A DNA stretch of 64,000 bases from Paenibacillus sp. FSL R5-0623. GTDB lineage: Bacteria; Bacillota; Bacilli; Paenibacillales; Paenibacillaceae. Every line of letters starts with the position of its first letter. Within the stretch, counting starts at the first letter, position 1. The stretch is from NCBI RefSeq assembly GCF_037974265.1, contig NZ_CP150233.1, positions 5,828,001-5,892,000 of the forward strand, in the 5' to 3' direction. Under the pieces are notes generated by a model. It saw only the letters and a list, made by a program, of their open reading frames with translations. It ran no database searches and was not told the DNA's origin. Made by a program: the position numbers and the translations under genes. Positions 42,169 to 51,370 of this stretch are shown here, piece after piece.

Positions 42169-42795
42169 TTAGGCTTTAGCTGCTTCCACAAATCTTCTTG
42201 CACATGCTGCAAGCTGCTCATGATCTCCTGCTACAAGAGCTTCTCGTGGTAAAAGTGCACTTCCCAGACCCACTGCAGCAGCGCCTGCTGCATAATAATC
42301 AGCAATATTCTCCAGTGTGGCACCACCTGTTGCCAGCAGTGGTATATGATTCAGTGGAGCTTTGATCTCCCGCAGATACGGTATGCCCAGACTCGCCATC
42401 GGAAACAGCTTTACAACTCGTGCTCCCGCTTCATGGGCAGCGACAATCTCCGTAGGTGTCATGGCTCCAGGCCAGATCTCGACACCATGTTCTACAGCAT
42501 ATTCAATCACAGACAGATCGACATTGGGAGACACCAGAAATTGTGCTCCTGCAGCAACTGCTTCCTTCGCCATCTGCACATTCAGTACCGTACCCGCTCC
42601 AACAAAAGCCTTTCCTTCATGCCGCCCACGCCAGTCTGCAATAATATCATGTGCTCCAGGTGTGTTCAGTGTGACTTCCATCAGTCGGATTCCACCACCT
42701 GTCATACCTTGTCCAGCTGTTACTGCCGCTTCACGGCTTATACCGCGTACAATCGCGACCAGCCTCGACTCCAATAGAACTTCTGTCAGATTCAT
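42169..42795 (-). CDS. eda: KHG/KDPG aldolase
   Basis: About 208 residues, a class I TIM-barrel aldolase. The catalytic glutamate lies in RLMEVTLNTP near residue 40, and the Schiff-base lysine in RVVKLFPM near 120. VAIVRG, GAGTVLN and ATGGATLENI are the other family signatures. It splits 2-keto-3-deoxy-6-phosphogluconate into pyruvate and glyceraldehyde 3-phosphate, the last step of hexuronate and pectin breakdown. The kdu genes at 59-62 kb in this window feed that pathway. ATG 42795 follows AAGGGG nine bases away; a longer frame from 42837 lacks a ribosome binding site. KDG kinase is not in the window. Confidence 0.9.
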   Translation of the reverse strand: MNLTEVLLESRLVAIVRGISREAAVTAGQGMTGGGIRLMEVTLNTPGAHDIIADWRGRHEGKAFVGAGTVLNVQMAKEAVAAGAQFLVSPNVDLSVIEYAVEHGVEIWPGAMTPTEIVAAHEAGARVVKLFPMASLGIPYLREIKAPLNHIPLLATGGATLENIADYYAAGAAAVGLGSALLPREALVAGDHEQLAACARRFVEAAKA

Positions 42796-42967
42796 ATCCA
42801 GTTCCCCTTGCTTCATCAATTCGTCAGCCGAAGACATATAATCATGTTTACCGCTTTTCCGTTATTCATTATTGTAAAGCATATCCTCTCCTAGATGAAA
42901 TACATTAATCCATTTTTCAATGTGAATGCGTCTGTCACCAACTCTATGATGTACTTTTATCACAATG

Positions 42968-43024
42968 CAAAAAACCTCTCCATGGAACATGGGCTGATTC
43001 ACCCATTCAATTCCACGAAAGAGG
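42968..43024 (-). terminator. Terminator after the two glycosyltransferase genes
   Basis: On the minus strand CCTCTTTCGTGGAA pairs with TTCCATGGAGAGG around an inner TGGG/CCCA stem, followed by TTTTTTGC. Confidence 0.75.
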
Positions 43025-43044
43025 CTGCATTTCGACTGAAAATA

Positions 43045-45177
43045 CTAAGCGTTTTCCAATACGTTATCCTTCTCCAAATCTTTAAAGTATCGATCGTTAT
43101 ATAACATGCTCGGATGTGTTGGATGATAGGCAAGTGCGATATCATTATGTTCCCGGGCCTTGGCGCGGTTCCCCATCCGGTCATAACACACACATAGTTG
43201 CAGATGCGGCATCCAGGTCCAGGCTGCTTCATTCAGCACTACCATAGGATCATCAGGACGTACAGCACAAGTCGCCTGTTCGTACCAGAACAGGGCCTTG
43301 CGATAATCTTCACGGTCGGCAAAATAACCACCCAATCGACAGCAAATCTCGGCTCTTGGCAAATCATAGGCAAATGATCGGAACAACGCCGTGACTTCCT
43401 GCTCGGGACGTTCAAGTGCAGCTTCACAATCCGCAATTTTCTGGCAAGCAGCAATCTGATCTTCCACCCAGCCCAGTCCGGTATCCAAAAACTTCTCATA
43501 GTAATTTACCGCATCCTCATGTTGTCCGTGGTCCTTCAGTTCATTACCGAAATAGTACAAGTCACGCGGCCCGAATTCCTCTCCGGCCTGTTCCCTTTTG
43601 CGATAGATTCGCAGATTCCGATCGGTATACTCCTTATCTTTCTTGTGGGTAACCGCGATATCACTATGAAGCAGATTGCCCGCTACAGCCAGATATTCAT
43701 GCACCGCACCAATCCAGCGAAATTGCCGATCCCGACGGACCAGACGATTCCGGCGCAGGCTGTAGGCTACCTTGCCATCTGCTGTGAATGACAGGTTGTA
43801 ATCCATCGTGACACTATCAACATCCGGGTCCAGCGAACGTTTCAAGGCGATCATTTTCGTCCGATCTTCCGGTTCGAACACATCGTCGGCATCCAGCCAA
43901 AGAATATATTCACTCTTTGCCTGATCGAAGGCATAGTTGCGTGCTGCTGCAAAGTCATCCACCCATTCAAAATCAACGATACGATCCGTATATCTGGAAG
44001 CAATCTGACGGGTACGATCCGTCGAACCGGTATCCACGATTACAATCTCATCGGTAATACCGTTGACCGAGTCCAGACATCTGGCGAGGGAAGCTTCTTC
44101 ATTTTTCACAATCATACACAGGGTAATACTGATCGTCTCCTCACCTCGTCTCGCCCTGCGGTTAAAAGCGGAAACCCCCGGCAGTTCGGACAATCGATAG
44201 ATGTGGTACGCAGGGAAATGAGTATCGACGAACAAACGAAAACCCATTGCCTGAGCACGAATGCAGAAATGACGATCTTCGCCCCAGAAGGATACATTGG
44301 GAATCTGGTCATATGAAACTCCTGCTGCCAGAACATTTTTGCGAATAAGGGTACAAGCCCCTAGCCCTCCAACTTCATAACAACCCGGGATCCGCAGTTG
44401 ATTCAGAAATGCAGTCGTTTGCGTACCCTCGTCCTCCGCCTTGGTTCCGTCTAATGTTTTGCCACCGCGGCGATACAAAGCATACTCATCTTGCAGCCAT
44501 ACCTGTGGCATTTCCCTGGCATCCGGCTGCCAGCGGGTCCAAAAGATATTGGATACAATGTCTTTCCCACTCGATACAAGTTGCTCCAGCGTCCGCGGAT
44601 GCAGCACCAAGTCAGAATCAATCAGGAAAACCGCATCGTAGTGGTTGTCGCGTGCATATTGCAATATGCGATTTTTTAAACCGGCTACACGCCAAATCTG
44701 CTCATCCTGCCAATAGTGTCCTCCCTCATCCTTGGTGTACACCCCTTTGTTGTCAGGACTACCGCTGCCATGTTCATCTGCTTGAATAACCGTCCCTTCA
44801 TGCTGAAGCACAAATTCACTTAATATATTCGATGCGGCTTCTTCCACGTTATCGTCTACAAACAGATAATCCGTCTTCACTGTTGTTCGTTCAAGTGCAT
44901 GCAGAGAATCCAGAAATTCACGGAGCACCGGAGTTGTCTGGCGAACCGGGCTGGCGATCAGTATTCTTTCTTGCTCAAGCGCTTCAAGATTTTCCGATTG
45001 GCGGGTTTCTTGTGATTTAGTAGAACCTCTGGACGGTCGATGATTATTCTGGCTCTCTTTCTGATTCTCATTTTCGCTCTCATGTTGCTTCTCATTCTGA
45101 TTCTCTTTCTCATGTGAATTCAGCTCTTTTTGAGGTTGGGATTCTTCTTGCGATTTGCGTAACGGGTCTTTCTTCAA
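43045..45177 (-). CDS. Two-domain glycosyltransferase with C-terminal TPR-like region
   Basis: About 710 residues. The first 65 residues are low complexity (Glu, Gln, Asn, Lys, Ser). Residues about 70-320 form a GT-A domain (ERILIASPVRQTTPVLREFL; DAVFLIDSDLVLHPRTLEQL; SFWGEDRHFCIRA). Residues about 330-560 are a family 2 glycosyltransferase (ISITLCMIVKNEEASLARCL, VDTGSTDRT, LWLDADDVF, RWIGAVHEYL). The C-terminal 150 residues look like TPR helices (DAVNYYEKFLDTGLGW; KALFWYEQATCA). Such proteins glycosylate surface or secreted proteins and polymers. I choose the TTG at 45175-45177 (GGGGGAG eight bases upstream) over an ATG at 45210 that overlaps the upstream gene. It follows a second glycosyltransferase by 20 bases. 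Confidence 0.8.
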   Translation of the reverse strand: MKKDPLRKSQEESQPQKELNSHEKENQNEKQHESENENQKESQNNHRPSRGSTKSQETRQSENLEALEQERILIASPVRQTTPVLREFLDSLHALERTTVKTDYLFVDDNVEEAASNILSEFVLQHEGTVIQADEHGSGSPDNKGVYTKDEGGHYWQDEQIWRVAGLKNRILQYARDNHYDAVFLIDSDLVLHPRTLEQLVSSGKDIVSNIFWTRWQPDAREMPQVWLQDEYALYRRGGKTLDGTKAEDEGTQTTAFLNQLRIPGCYEVGGLGACTLIRKNVLAAGVSYDQIPNVSFWGEDRHFCIRAQAMGFRLFVDTHFPAYHIYRLSELPGVSAFNRRARRGEETISITLCMIVKNEEASLARCLDSVNGITDEIVIVDTGSTDRTRQIASRYTDRIVDFEWVDDFAAARNYAFDQAKSEYILWLDADDVFEPEDRTKMIALKRSLDPDVDSVTMDYNLSFTADGKVAYSLRRNRLVRRDRQFRWIGAVHEYLAVAGNLLHSDIAVTHKKDKEYTDRNLRIYRKREQAGEEFGPRDLYYFGNELKDHGQHEDAVNYYEKFLDTGLGWVEDQIAACQKIADCEAALERPEQEVTALFRSFAYDLPRAEICCRLGGYFADREDYRKALFWYEQATCAVRPDDPMVVLNEAAWTWMPHLQLCVCYDRMGNRAKAREHNDIALAYHPTHPSMLYNDRYFKDLEKDNVLENA

Positions 45178-45197
45178 CGTGCTCACTCCCCCTCTCC

Positions 45198-45914
45198 TTA
45201 ATCGAACCATGCCAACAGTCGTGGCTCTTGATCCAATATCGATTCATACTGCTCCTTCCAACCGTATCTTGCTTCAGGGTCCAGTGCTTGATAGCGTTCA
45301 TATTTGCGGATGCGGTCTTCTTCCCGCGCCCAACCATAGTGCTTCACCCGGGGAGCATGACATCCATAGGACCAATGCTGGATCGTTAACGGAAAACGAC
45401 CGCAATGCTGGGGGGTCTCCTTCCATTCATAGTTCATCCCCGGGTGATAACGAATCAGAAATGGCCGATAATAGGCATGCGCCTGCCAGAACTCATCTTC
45501 CCGGTAATGCGTCTCACTCCACATATCAAACAATCTGAAATAGATCGCATCTTCATTGCCACTGAGCAGCAGATCCCGTACCAACCCAAAGTCACTGGTT
45601 AGAATCTCATCCGCATCCAGATTCAAAATCCACTCCGGATCGGTTGCCACCGTCTCTTCCCATTGTTGTTTTCTCAGGCTTACCTCGTCTGCAAAACGTG
45701 AAGCAGCGTTCTCCACTAATACGAGTGGAATACCGTCCAGAAGTTCCCTGCACAGCGCGACCGTTCCATCCGTGCTTCCGTCATCAATGATTACTGCGCG
45801 ATCAATCCAGGGACGATGTCTCTCCAGTGCCTGCCTGAGATAACGATTCTCTTCATTACGAACGATCATCGACAAGGTAATATGTGGTCTTCCATGTTCC
45901 TCATGTCCATCCAA
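45198..45914 (-). CDS. Family 2 glycosyltransferase
   Basis: A 238-residue GT-A enzyme. ITLSMIVRNEENRYLRQAL opens the nucleotide-sugar fold; IIDDGSTDGT and ILNLDADEIL supply the Asp-rich donor and metal site. YEWKETPQHCGRF and HYGWAREEDRIRKYERY follow. The C-terminal WAREED..K-Y pattern is shared with small GT2 proteins of Bacilli. The start is a TTG at 45914 with GGGGGTG just upstream. It is immediately upstream of, and probably co-transcribed with, the two-domain glycosyltransferase. Acceptor and sugar are unknown; no polysaccharide polymerase or exporter is adjacent. Confidence 0.82.
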   Translation of the reverse strand: MDGHEEHGRPHITLSMIVRNEENRYLRQALERHRPWIDRAVIIDDGSTDGTVALCRELLDGIPLVLVENAASRFADEVSLRKQQWEETVATDPEWILNLDADEILTSDFGLVRDLLLSGNEDAIYFRLFDMWSETHYREDEFWQAHAYYRPFLIRYHPGMNYEWKETPQHCGRFPLTIQHWSYGCHAPRVKHYGWAREEDRIRKYERYQALDPEARYGWKEQYESILDQEPRLLAWFD

Positions 45915-46067
45915 AGCTTCACCCCCATGCTCAAGCTTCTACCTATTAAAATGTCCGACACACGATGCCTGGACGAATCACAATCCTCTATTTCCAATCT
46001 ATGCAGGGCCGGAATGCGGATATGCAGGCCAAGTAAACCTTTCATGGGGTTAATCTTGATGAACGAC

Positions 46068-46098
46068 AAAGAAGCACCCGCCTTCGCGGATGCTTTTA
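46068..46098 (-). terminator. Terminator after xylB
   Basis: AAGCATCCGC GAAG GCGGGTGCTT on the minus strand, followed by CTTTG. It lies 38 bases beyond the xylB stop. Confidence 0.65.
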
Positions 46099-46135
46099 AG
46101 TGTAATCACAAGATTAATGTAGTGAAATAAATGAA

Positions 46136-47629
46136 TTAACGGTATTCAGCCAAACGATCATTGAGACTACGTGTCTGTCCATAGACTTCCTGGTACAGTG
46201 CAAACAGTCCATCATAGACGGCAACCGTTTCCGGGTTCGGCTCATAGGACTTCGCTGGACGAATAAACGCTGTTGCACATTCTTGCATAGTCGGGAACCA
46301 GCCGGAACCATAGGCAGCCAGCATTGCTGCACCCATCGCAGGACCTTGTTCGCTCTCCAGCTTCACAATCGTGGCGTTAAAGACATCAGCCTGCATTTGC
46401 AACCAAGCTTCGTTCTTGGCACCGCCACCAATGGAGATGACTTCATTGACGGTTTTGCCTGCACCTCGCAGAATATCAATGGACTCGCGCAGCGAGAAGG
46501 TAATGCCCTCCATCACCGCACGTCCAAAGTGCTCCAGCTTATGTCCTGCATCCATACCCATGAAGCTACCACGGATATTCGCATCCGGATGAGGTGTACG
46601 CTCCCCAACGATATATGGTGTGAACAACAATCCGTTGCTGCCCGCCGGAACCTGATCAATGCCCTGCAAGAGCACATCAAACGATTTGTCCGCTGCAAAC
46701 GTATCCTTAAACCAGGACAGGCTATATCCTGCGGCAAGTGTTACACCCATAATATAGAAGGCATCTTTCTCCCCGTGATTGAAAAAGTGCACTTTGCCTT
46801 CGAAATCGAGATCTTTACGCTCTTCGTAGGAAAGCACAACCCCGGACGTTCCGATGCTGCACATCGTCTGTCCTTCACTCAGAATACCTGCGCCAATGGC
46901 ACCGCAAGCATTATCCGCACCACCTGCGTATACTTTCGTCGCAGCCGTCAGACCCGTTTGATCCGCAATCTCAGGTAGCAACGTGCCCACTTCCTCAAAC
47001 GATTCCACAAGACGTGGACATAGGGAGATTGGTAGCTCGAATGCTTCTGCAATCTCTTTGCTCCACTGCTTGCCTGCAACGTCCAGCAGCAAAGTTCCCG
47101 CTGCATCGGAATAATCCATAGCATAATCACCCGTCAGGCGATAACGCACATAGTCTTTTGGCAACAGGAACAAGGATGCTTGCTGTAACAATTCAGGCTC
47201 GTTCTCCTGAACCCACAGAATTTTTGGCAAGGTGAAGCCTTCCAGTGCACGGTTCCGGGCAATACTTAACAGCTTGCCGTCCAGTACTTTTTCGATCCGG
47301 CGGCACTGCGCCGTAGTACGTGTATCGTTCCACAAGATTGCATTTCGCAGCGGTTTACCTTCTGCATCCACCATGACCAGTCCGTGCATCTGACCGGAGA
47401 AGCTCAATCCCTCGATTTCCGAAGGCTGCACGCCAGACACTTCCAGCAACTTGCGCAAGGAAACAATGGTCTGCTCTACCCAATCTTCGGGATTTTGTTC
47501 GCTGTATCCGGCCTTGGGCTGGTACAACGGGTATGCCTCGGATGCTTCAAATGCCACTTTACCTTCACGATTGACCAACACGGTTTTGACCGCACTGGTT
47601 CCCAGATCGACGCCGATTACGTAACTCAT
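46136..47629 (-). CDS. xylB: Xylulokinase
   Basis: A 497-residue FGGY-family sugar kinase. The ATP-binding phosphate-1 motif GVDLGTSAVKTVLV is at the N-terminus. SFSGQMHGLVMVD carries the xylulose-contacting region, VYAGGADNACGAIGAG the catalytic Asp segment, and ISIGGGAKNEAWLQMQADV the C-terminal ATP site. It phosphorylates D-xylulose to xylulose 5-phosphate for the pentose phosphate pathway. It follows xylA on the same strand, but a 690-base gap containing the xylA terminator and two copies of a 140-bp repeat separates them. Transcription of xylB may therefore depend on read-through or a promoter inside the gap. GAGGAG precedes the ATG. Confidence 0.93.
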   Translation of the reverse strand: MSYVIGVDLGTSAVKTVLVNREGKVAFEASEAYPLYQPKAGYSEQNPEDWVEQTIVSLRKLLEVSGVQPSEIEGLSFSGQMHGLVMVDAEGKPLRNAILWNDTRTTAQCRRIEKVLDGKLLSIARNRALEGFTLPKILWVQENEPELLQQASLFLLPKDYVRYRLTGDYAMDYSDAAGTLLLDVAGKQWSKEIAEAFELPISLCPRLVESFEEVGTLLPEIADQTGLTAATKVYAGGADNACGAIGAGILSEGQTMCSIGTSGVVLSYEERKDLDFEGKVHFFNHGEKDAFYIMGVTLAAGYSLSWFKDTFAADKSFDVLLQGIDQVPAGSNGLLFTPYIVGERTPHPDANIRGSFMGMDAGHKLEHFGRAVMEGITFSLRESIDILRGAGKTVNEVISIGGGAKNEAWLQMQADVFNATIVKLESEQGPAMGAAMLAAYGSGWFPTMQECATAFIRPAKSYEPNPETVAVYDGLFALYQEVYGQTRSLNDRLAEYR

Positions 47630-47688
47630 AGGTTAACTCCTCTCGTTTATCACAGGTTATATCCACGAAAGATCCAAGTACGCATGAA

Positions 47689-47828
47689 AGTCACTCCGTG
47701 ATCAGAAAACCCTTGGATCGCCGTTACCCCCAGATTTCCTTTATACCCCTTAGCAAGGGTGAAATCCGGGGATAAATGCGACCGCTTTGCTTCCTCGGGT
47801 CCTTTCTGCTCACTCCGTTTTGCATGCA
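47689..47828. repeat. 140-bp repeat, copy 1 (xylB-xylA gap)
   Basis: Starts GTCACTCCGTGATCAGAAAA and ends TGCATGCA. It is about 95% identical to the second copy 258 bases away. The interior folds as CCCCnGATTTCC with GGAAATC-like pairing, plus GGGGATAAATGCGACC and CTCGGGTCC. No coding function is evident. Confidence 0.85.
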
Positions 47829-47946
47829 TGATACTGGACACACATGGATATGAAACGTGTAAAATATACTCGTTCTTATAACAGAAAGATTGATCCAATG
47901 ACCTTGATTCGTCATTGGTTATAAATGAAACCTTGATGCTCATGTG

Positions 47947-48085
47947 GTCACTCCGTGATCAGAAAACCCTCGTATCGCCGTTACCCCCGGATTTCCTTTA
48001 ATCCCTTTAGCAAGGGTGAAATCCGGGGATAAATGCGACCGCTTTGCTTCCTCGGGTCCTTTCTGCTCACTTCGTTCTGCATGCA
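47947..48085. repeat. 140-bp repeat, copy 2 (xylB-xylA gap)
   Basis: Same orientation as copy 1, with a handful of substitutions and one length difference. In this copy CCCCGGATTTC (47985-47995) and GAAATCCGGGG (48018-48028) form a perfect 11-base stem enclosing a second stem CCCTT/AAGGG. This suggests a structured RNA or mobile repeat. It lies 57 bases from the xylA terminator. Confidence 0.85.
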
Positions 48086-48142
48086 CCATCTTAAAGAAAC
48101 ATTTATATCAAAAATCTAAAAAATAGCGTTGTTTGTTTAATC

Positions 48143-48185
48143 AAAAAACCGTCCCCGTCTTCCCAAGGGAAAGTCGGGGACGGTC
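48143..48185 (-). terminator. Terminator after xylA
   Basis: On the minus strand ACCGTCCCCGAC pairs with GACGGGGACGGT around a loop containing TTTCCCTTGGGAA, then TTTTTTG. It is a strong hairpin between xylA and the repeats, 137 bases past the xylA stop. Confidence 0.85.
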
Positions 48186-48321
48186 CGAATGTCATGCTTG
48201 TTCAGGCGTTCCATGGTACAAGCTAATCTTGTGCATAGGCAAGCTTGGATACTAATGTCCAACACATATGAGTTGAGTAACCATCGGTGGTCGACGTACA
48301 CCAACCCTGCCTAATCCGCTA

Positions 48322-49638
48322 TTAGTCAGCCAGAATGTACTGGTTAAGTTGTGCTCTCAGCAATTCCTGACGTCCGGATTGGTTTTTGCGTGGGCTTTCG
48401 TTGTTCAACGCGTACTCAGCAAGGGAAGCCAGTGTTGCTTTACCTGCAACCACATCTGCACCAATACCTTCGCTGAAGCTGCTGTAACGTTTTTCGATGA
48501 AGTCATCGAATACGCGATCTTCAATCAACTTCGCTGCTACTTTCAGACCTTTTGCATACGTGTCCATACCTGCGATGTGTGCCAGGAACAGATCGTCTGC
48601 TTCGAAGGAACCACGACGTACTTTCGCGTCAAAGTTCACACCACCACGTCCGATACCGCCGTTTTTCAATACTTCATACATTGTCAACGTAGCATCGTAC
48701 ATATCAACCGGGAACTCGTCCGTATCCCAACCGATCAACATATCGCCTTGGTTCGCATCAAGGGAACCGAGCATGCCGTTTGTACGAGCAACACGGATTT
48801 CGTGATCAAATGTATGACCAGCCAGTGTAGCATGGTTTGCTTCCAGGTTGAGTTTGAAGTGTTTGTCCAAACCGTATTTTTGCAAGAAAGCAATGGAAGT
48901 TGCTGCATCATAATCATATTGGTGTTTCGTTGGCTCTTTTGGTTTAGGCTCGATCAGGAATTGTGCATCAAAGCCAATTTCCTTCGCATAGTCTACAGCC
49001 ATGTGGAACATGCGAGCAATGTTATCTTGCTCCAGTTGCATGTCTGTGTTCAGCAATGTGTCGTAACCTTCACGACCGCCCCAGAATACATAGTTTTCAG
49101 CGCCCAGACGTTTACCCACTTCCAGACCTTTTTTGATCTGTGCTGCAGCGTGAGCATACACGTCTGCGTTACAAGTGGAAGCTGCACCAAACATGAAGCG
49201 TGGGTTCGAGAACATGTTTGCCGTGTTCCAGAGCAGTTTTTTGCCGCTGGATTTCATATGATCTTCAATCAGATCAACGATTGTATCAATGTTGCTGTAG
49301 AACTCGCGCAGGTTGTTGCCTTCTGGTGCGATGTCCACATCGTGGAAACAGAAGAACGGGAGATTCATTTTTTCCAAAAATTCAAATGCCGCTTCCACGC
49401 GTACTTTCGCGAGGTCCAGACCCGAGTATTTATCCCACGAACGAACAGCTGTCTCCGCACCGAACGGGTCACTGCCGCCTGCAGTTAATGTATGCCAGTA
49501 AGCCATGCCGAAACGGAAATGTTCCTCCATCGATTTGCCGGCTACCACTTCTTCCGGATTATAATGTTTAAAAGCAAAAGGATTCTTGGAATCTTTACCT
49601 TCAAATGCAATTTTATTAACGGATTCAAAATAGGCCAT
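48322..49638 (-). CDS. xylA: Xylose isomerase
   Basis: A 438-residue class II xylose isomerase. [13 protein letters not shown] carries the catalytic histidine near residue 100. [30 protein letters not shown] and [16 protein letters not shown] supply the two-metal site and catalytic acids. [15 protein letters not shown] lies toward the C-terminus. It interconverts D-xylose and D-xylulose. The ATG follows GGAGG ten bases upstream. Expression should be controlled by XylR through the palindrome at 49701-49731 and by CcpA through the cre-like site at 49666-49679. An antisense open frame of 379 codons opposite it is a codon-bias shadow. Confidence 0.96.
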   Translation of the reverse strand: MAYFESVNKIAFEGKDSKNPFAFKHYNPEEVVAGKSMEEHFRFGMAYWHTLTAGGSDPFGAETAVRSWDKYSGLDLAKVRVEAAFEFLEKMNLPFFCFHDVDIAPEGNNLREFYSNIDTIVDLIEDHMKSSGKKLLWNTANMFSNPRFMFGAASTCNADVYAHAAAQIKKGLEVGKRLGAENYVFWGGREGYDTLLNTDMQLEQDNIARMFHMAVDYAKEIGFDAQFLIEPKPKEPTKHQYDYDAATSIAFLQKYGLDKHFKLNLEANHATLAGHTFDHEIRVARTNGMLGSLDANQGDMLIGWDTDEFPVDMYDATLTMYEVLKNGGIGRGGVNFDAKVRRGSFEADDLFLAHIAGMDTYAKGLKVAAKLIEDRVFDDFIEKRYSSFSEGIGADVVAGKATLASLAEYALNNESPRKNQSGRQELLRAQLNQYILAD

Positions 49639-49665
49639 GTGTAAAATGCCTCCTCAATAGTTTTA

Positions 49666-49679
49666 AGAAATCGTTTACA
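49666..49679 (-). promoter_or_regulatory. cre-like site (CcpA) in the xylA leader
   Basis: On the minus strand TGTAAACGATTTCT matches the catabolite-responsive-element consensus TGWAANCGNTNWCA at 13 of 14 positions. It sits just downstream of the predicted xylA -10 box, a position suited to repression. Confidence 0.6.
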
Positions 49680-49684
49680 CCGTT

Positions 49685-49713
49685 ATCCTATCACATCGAA
49701 TTTACTTTGTCTA
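49685..49713 (-). promoter_or_regulatory. Predicted xylA promoter
   Basis: On the minus strand TAGACA (49708-49713), a 17-base spacer and TAGGAT (49685-49690). The -35 box lies inside the XylR palindrome. Confidence 0.5.
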
Positions 49714-49731
49714 TTGGTTAAACAAAGTAAA
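49701..49731. promoter_or_regulatory. XylR operator (xylO-like palindrome)
   Basis: TTTACTTTGT and ACAAAGTAAA are perfect 10-base arms separated by 11 bases. It lies between divergent xylA and xylR and overlaps the xylA -35 box. The arms resemble the AGTTTGTT/AACAAACT type of xyl operators in Bacillus. Confidence 0.7.
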
Positions 49732-49836
49732 ATAAAATTGTTTTTTACATGTTTGTTTACGCTATAATAGTCGAATAACTTGTTTCGGATGTGGGTCAGA
49801 ACCCTTTTATCAGAAGAATAGGAGTGCCTTAACCAT

Positions 49837-51003
49837 ATGAAAATTACCGGAGACCAGATGCTGGTCAAAAAAATAAACAAGTCGATCGTTCTGGATACGA
49901 TCCGGCGCCATGCCCCTCTTTCTCGCGCACGCGTGTCCGAGGTTACGGGGCTGAACAAAGCAACGGTATCCAATCTGGTTGCTGATCTGATCAGTGATGA
50001 CCTGGTGCAGGAGATTGGCCCTGGTGAATCCAGCGGCGGACGTAAACCACTCATGCTGCTGTTTCGAGGGACATCAGGCTATGCAGTCGGTTTGGAACTC
50101 AGTGTGACTCATTTGAAAGGCGTGCTTACAGATCTGGAAGGACATATCATTACAGAGTACGCAGTGACCTTGGAACATCATGATGTGTCCTCTGTACTGG
50201 AGCAATTGAAATTGGCAGCAAAGCAGCTCATTGAAGAAGCTCCTGCTTCCCCTCATGGAGTCATTGGTATTGGCATCGGGGTGCCCGGCATGGTGGATGA
50301 GGCAGGAACGATCCTGTTTGCACCCAACTTGGGGTGGGAGAAGGTAGCTCTGCGCTCGATGCTTGAAGAAGAATTTGAACTGCCTGTAACGATCGATAAT
50401 GAAGCCAATGCGGGTGCCCATGGAGAGCTGAATTTTGGGGCAGGTATCGGTGTCCGTCACATGATCTACATCAGTGCAGGCATGGGGATTGGTTCAGGCA
50501 TCATGGTAGATGGTGAATTATACAAAGGCGCGTGGGGCTACGCAGGGGAAACAGGCCATATGTCCATTGAAGCTGAAGGTCTGCCCTGCTCCTGTGGTAA
50601 TCGTGGTTGCTGGGAGTTATACGCATCGGAAAAAGCCTACGAGCACCCGAATCATCAGCTAAAATTACCTGCCCATACTACACGCGAGCTTATTCATTAT
50701 GCCGAGCAAGGCCACGAGGCTGTTCAGGAATTATACAACACGATTGGGCGCAAACTGGGGATTGGCATTACCAATATTGTTAACAGTTTCAACCCGGAAC
50801 GTATTATCATTGGCGGTCCGCTCTCTGAAGCAGGTCCCTGGATTGAAACAGCGTTAAAACAAGTTGTCGAGGAACGTACATTACCTTACCACCGCCGCAG
50901 TTTGCAGATTGAGTGGGCAGCTCTAGGCAGCCGTTCCACCCGCGTTGGTGCCGCTTACTCTGCGATATCCCAGTTTTTAGGAAAAATCAGGGTGTCTGTC
51001 TAA
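49837..51003 (+). CDS. xylR: Xylose repressor XylR (ROK family)
   Basis: A 388-residue protein. An N-terminal winged HTH (SRARVSEVTGLNKATVSNLV, residues about 28-50) joins a ROK sugar-kinase-like domain: VGIGIGVPGMVDEAGTI, then DNEANAGAHGELNFG and GMGIGSGIMVDGELYKGAWG. The zinc-binding signature HMSIEAEGLPCSCGNRGCWE is intact. XylR binds xylO without xylose and is released by xylose. It is divergent from xylA, with a TATAAT at about 49768 ahead of it. The long ROK form agrees with family length. Confidence 0.93.
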   Translation: MKITGDQMLVKKINKSIVLDTIRRHAPLSRARVSEVTGLNKATVSNLVADLISDDLVQEIGPGESSGGRKPLMLLFRGTSGYAVGLELSVTHLKGVLTDLEGHIITEYAVTLEHHDVSSVLEQLKLAAKQLIEEAPASPHGVIGIGIGVPGMVDEAGTILFAPNLGWEKVALRSMLEEEFELPVTIDNEANAGAHGELNFGAGIGVRHMIYISAGMGIGSGIMVDGELYKGAWGYAGETGHMSIEAEGLPCSCGNRGCWELYASEKAYEHPNHQLKLPAHTTRELIHYAEQGHEAVQELYNTIGRKLGIGITNIVNSFNPERIIIGGPLSEAGPWIETALKQVVEERTLPYHRRSLQIEWAALGSRSTRVGAAYSAISQFLGKIRVSV

Positions 51004-51149
51004 TAACAGATGAAAATTGACATCATTTCGCCCCATTTCCTCCCTTTTTGTTAAAGAAATCCAGATGTATAATGGGGTTATGTGATTTTTGTCATGGCTG
51101 TGTGAATCAAGCTGTGTTAATTCCGATAACGAAACGGAGTGAAAAAAGC

Positions 51150-51347
51150 GTGACCTACGTGGATACTTCAGATATCTCGGCGCAAATGTTTGTCACCGTA
51201 CTCCTGTTCCTGATTGTGCTTGCGCCTTTGTTCAGCCTTGGCATACTCCGATTGTTCCAGAGCAAAAAGAAGGCTGGTTTCATGTACATGCTGTCAGGAT
51301 TGCTGGTGTATGTTGTATTTCAGACTTTCATGAGTATTTTTTTCTAG
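51150..51347 (+). CDS. Small two-helix membrane protein
   Basis: About 65 residues with two transmembrane helices (AQMFVTVLLFLIVLAPLFSLGIL and FMYMLSGLLVYVVFQTF) separated by a basic loop (LFQSKKKAG). No family is recognised. The GTG at 51150 is preceded by CGGAG ten bases away; a longer frame from 51048 has no ribosome binding site and an unlikely Cys-rich N-terminus. A terminator follows at 51371. It stands alone, downstream of xylR and on the same strand. Confidence 0.6.
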   Translation: MTYVDTSDISAQMFVTVLLFLIVLAPLFSLGILRLFQSKKKAGFMYMLSGLLVYVVFQTFMSIFF

Positions 51348-51370
51348 ATCATATTCTGCGTTTGCACAAA

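Noticed and set aside
47650-47943. 97-codon minus-strand frame in the xylB-xylA gap
   Set aside because: It is made mostly of repeat copy 1 and unique spacer; there is no ribosome binding site and copy 2 does not preserve the frame.
48349-49488. Open frame of 379 codons antisense to xylA
   Set aside because: It is the exact shadow of a strongly codon-biased xylA. The translation is rich in Cys and Phe with no recognisable domain or ribosome binding site.
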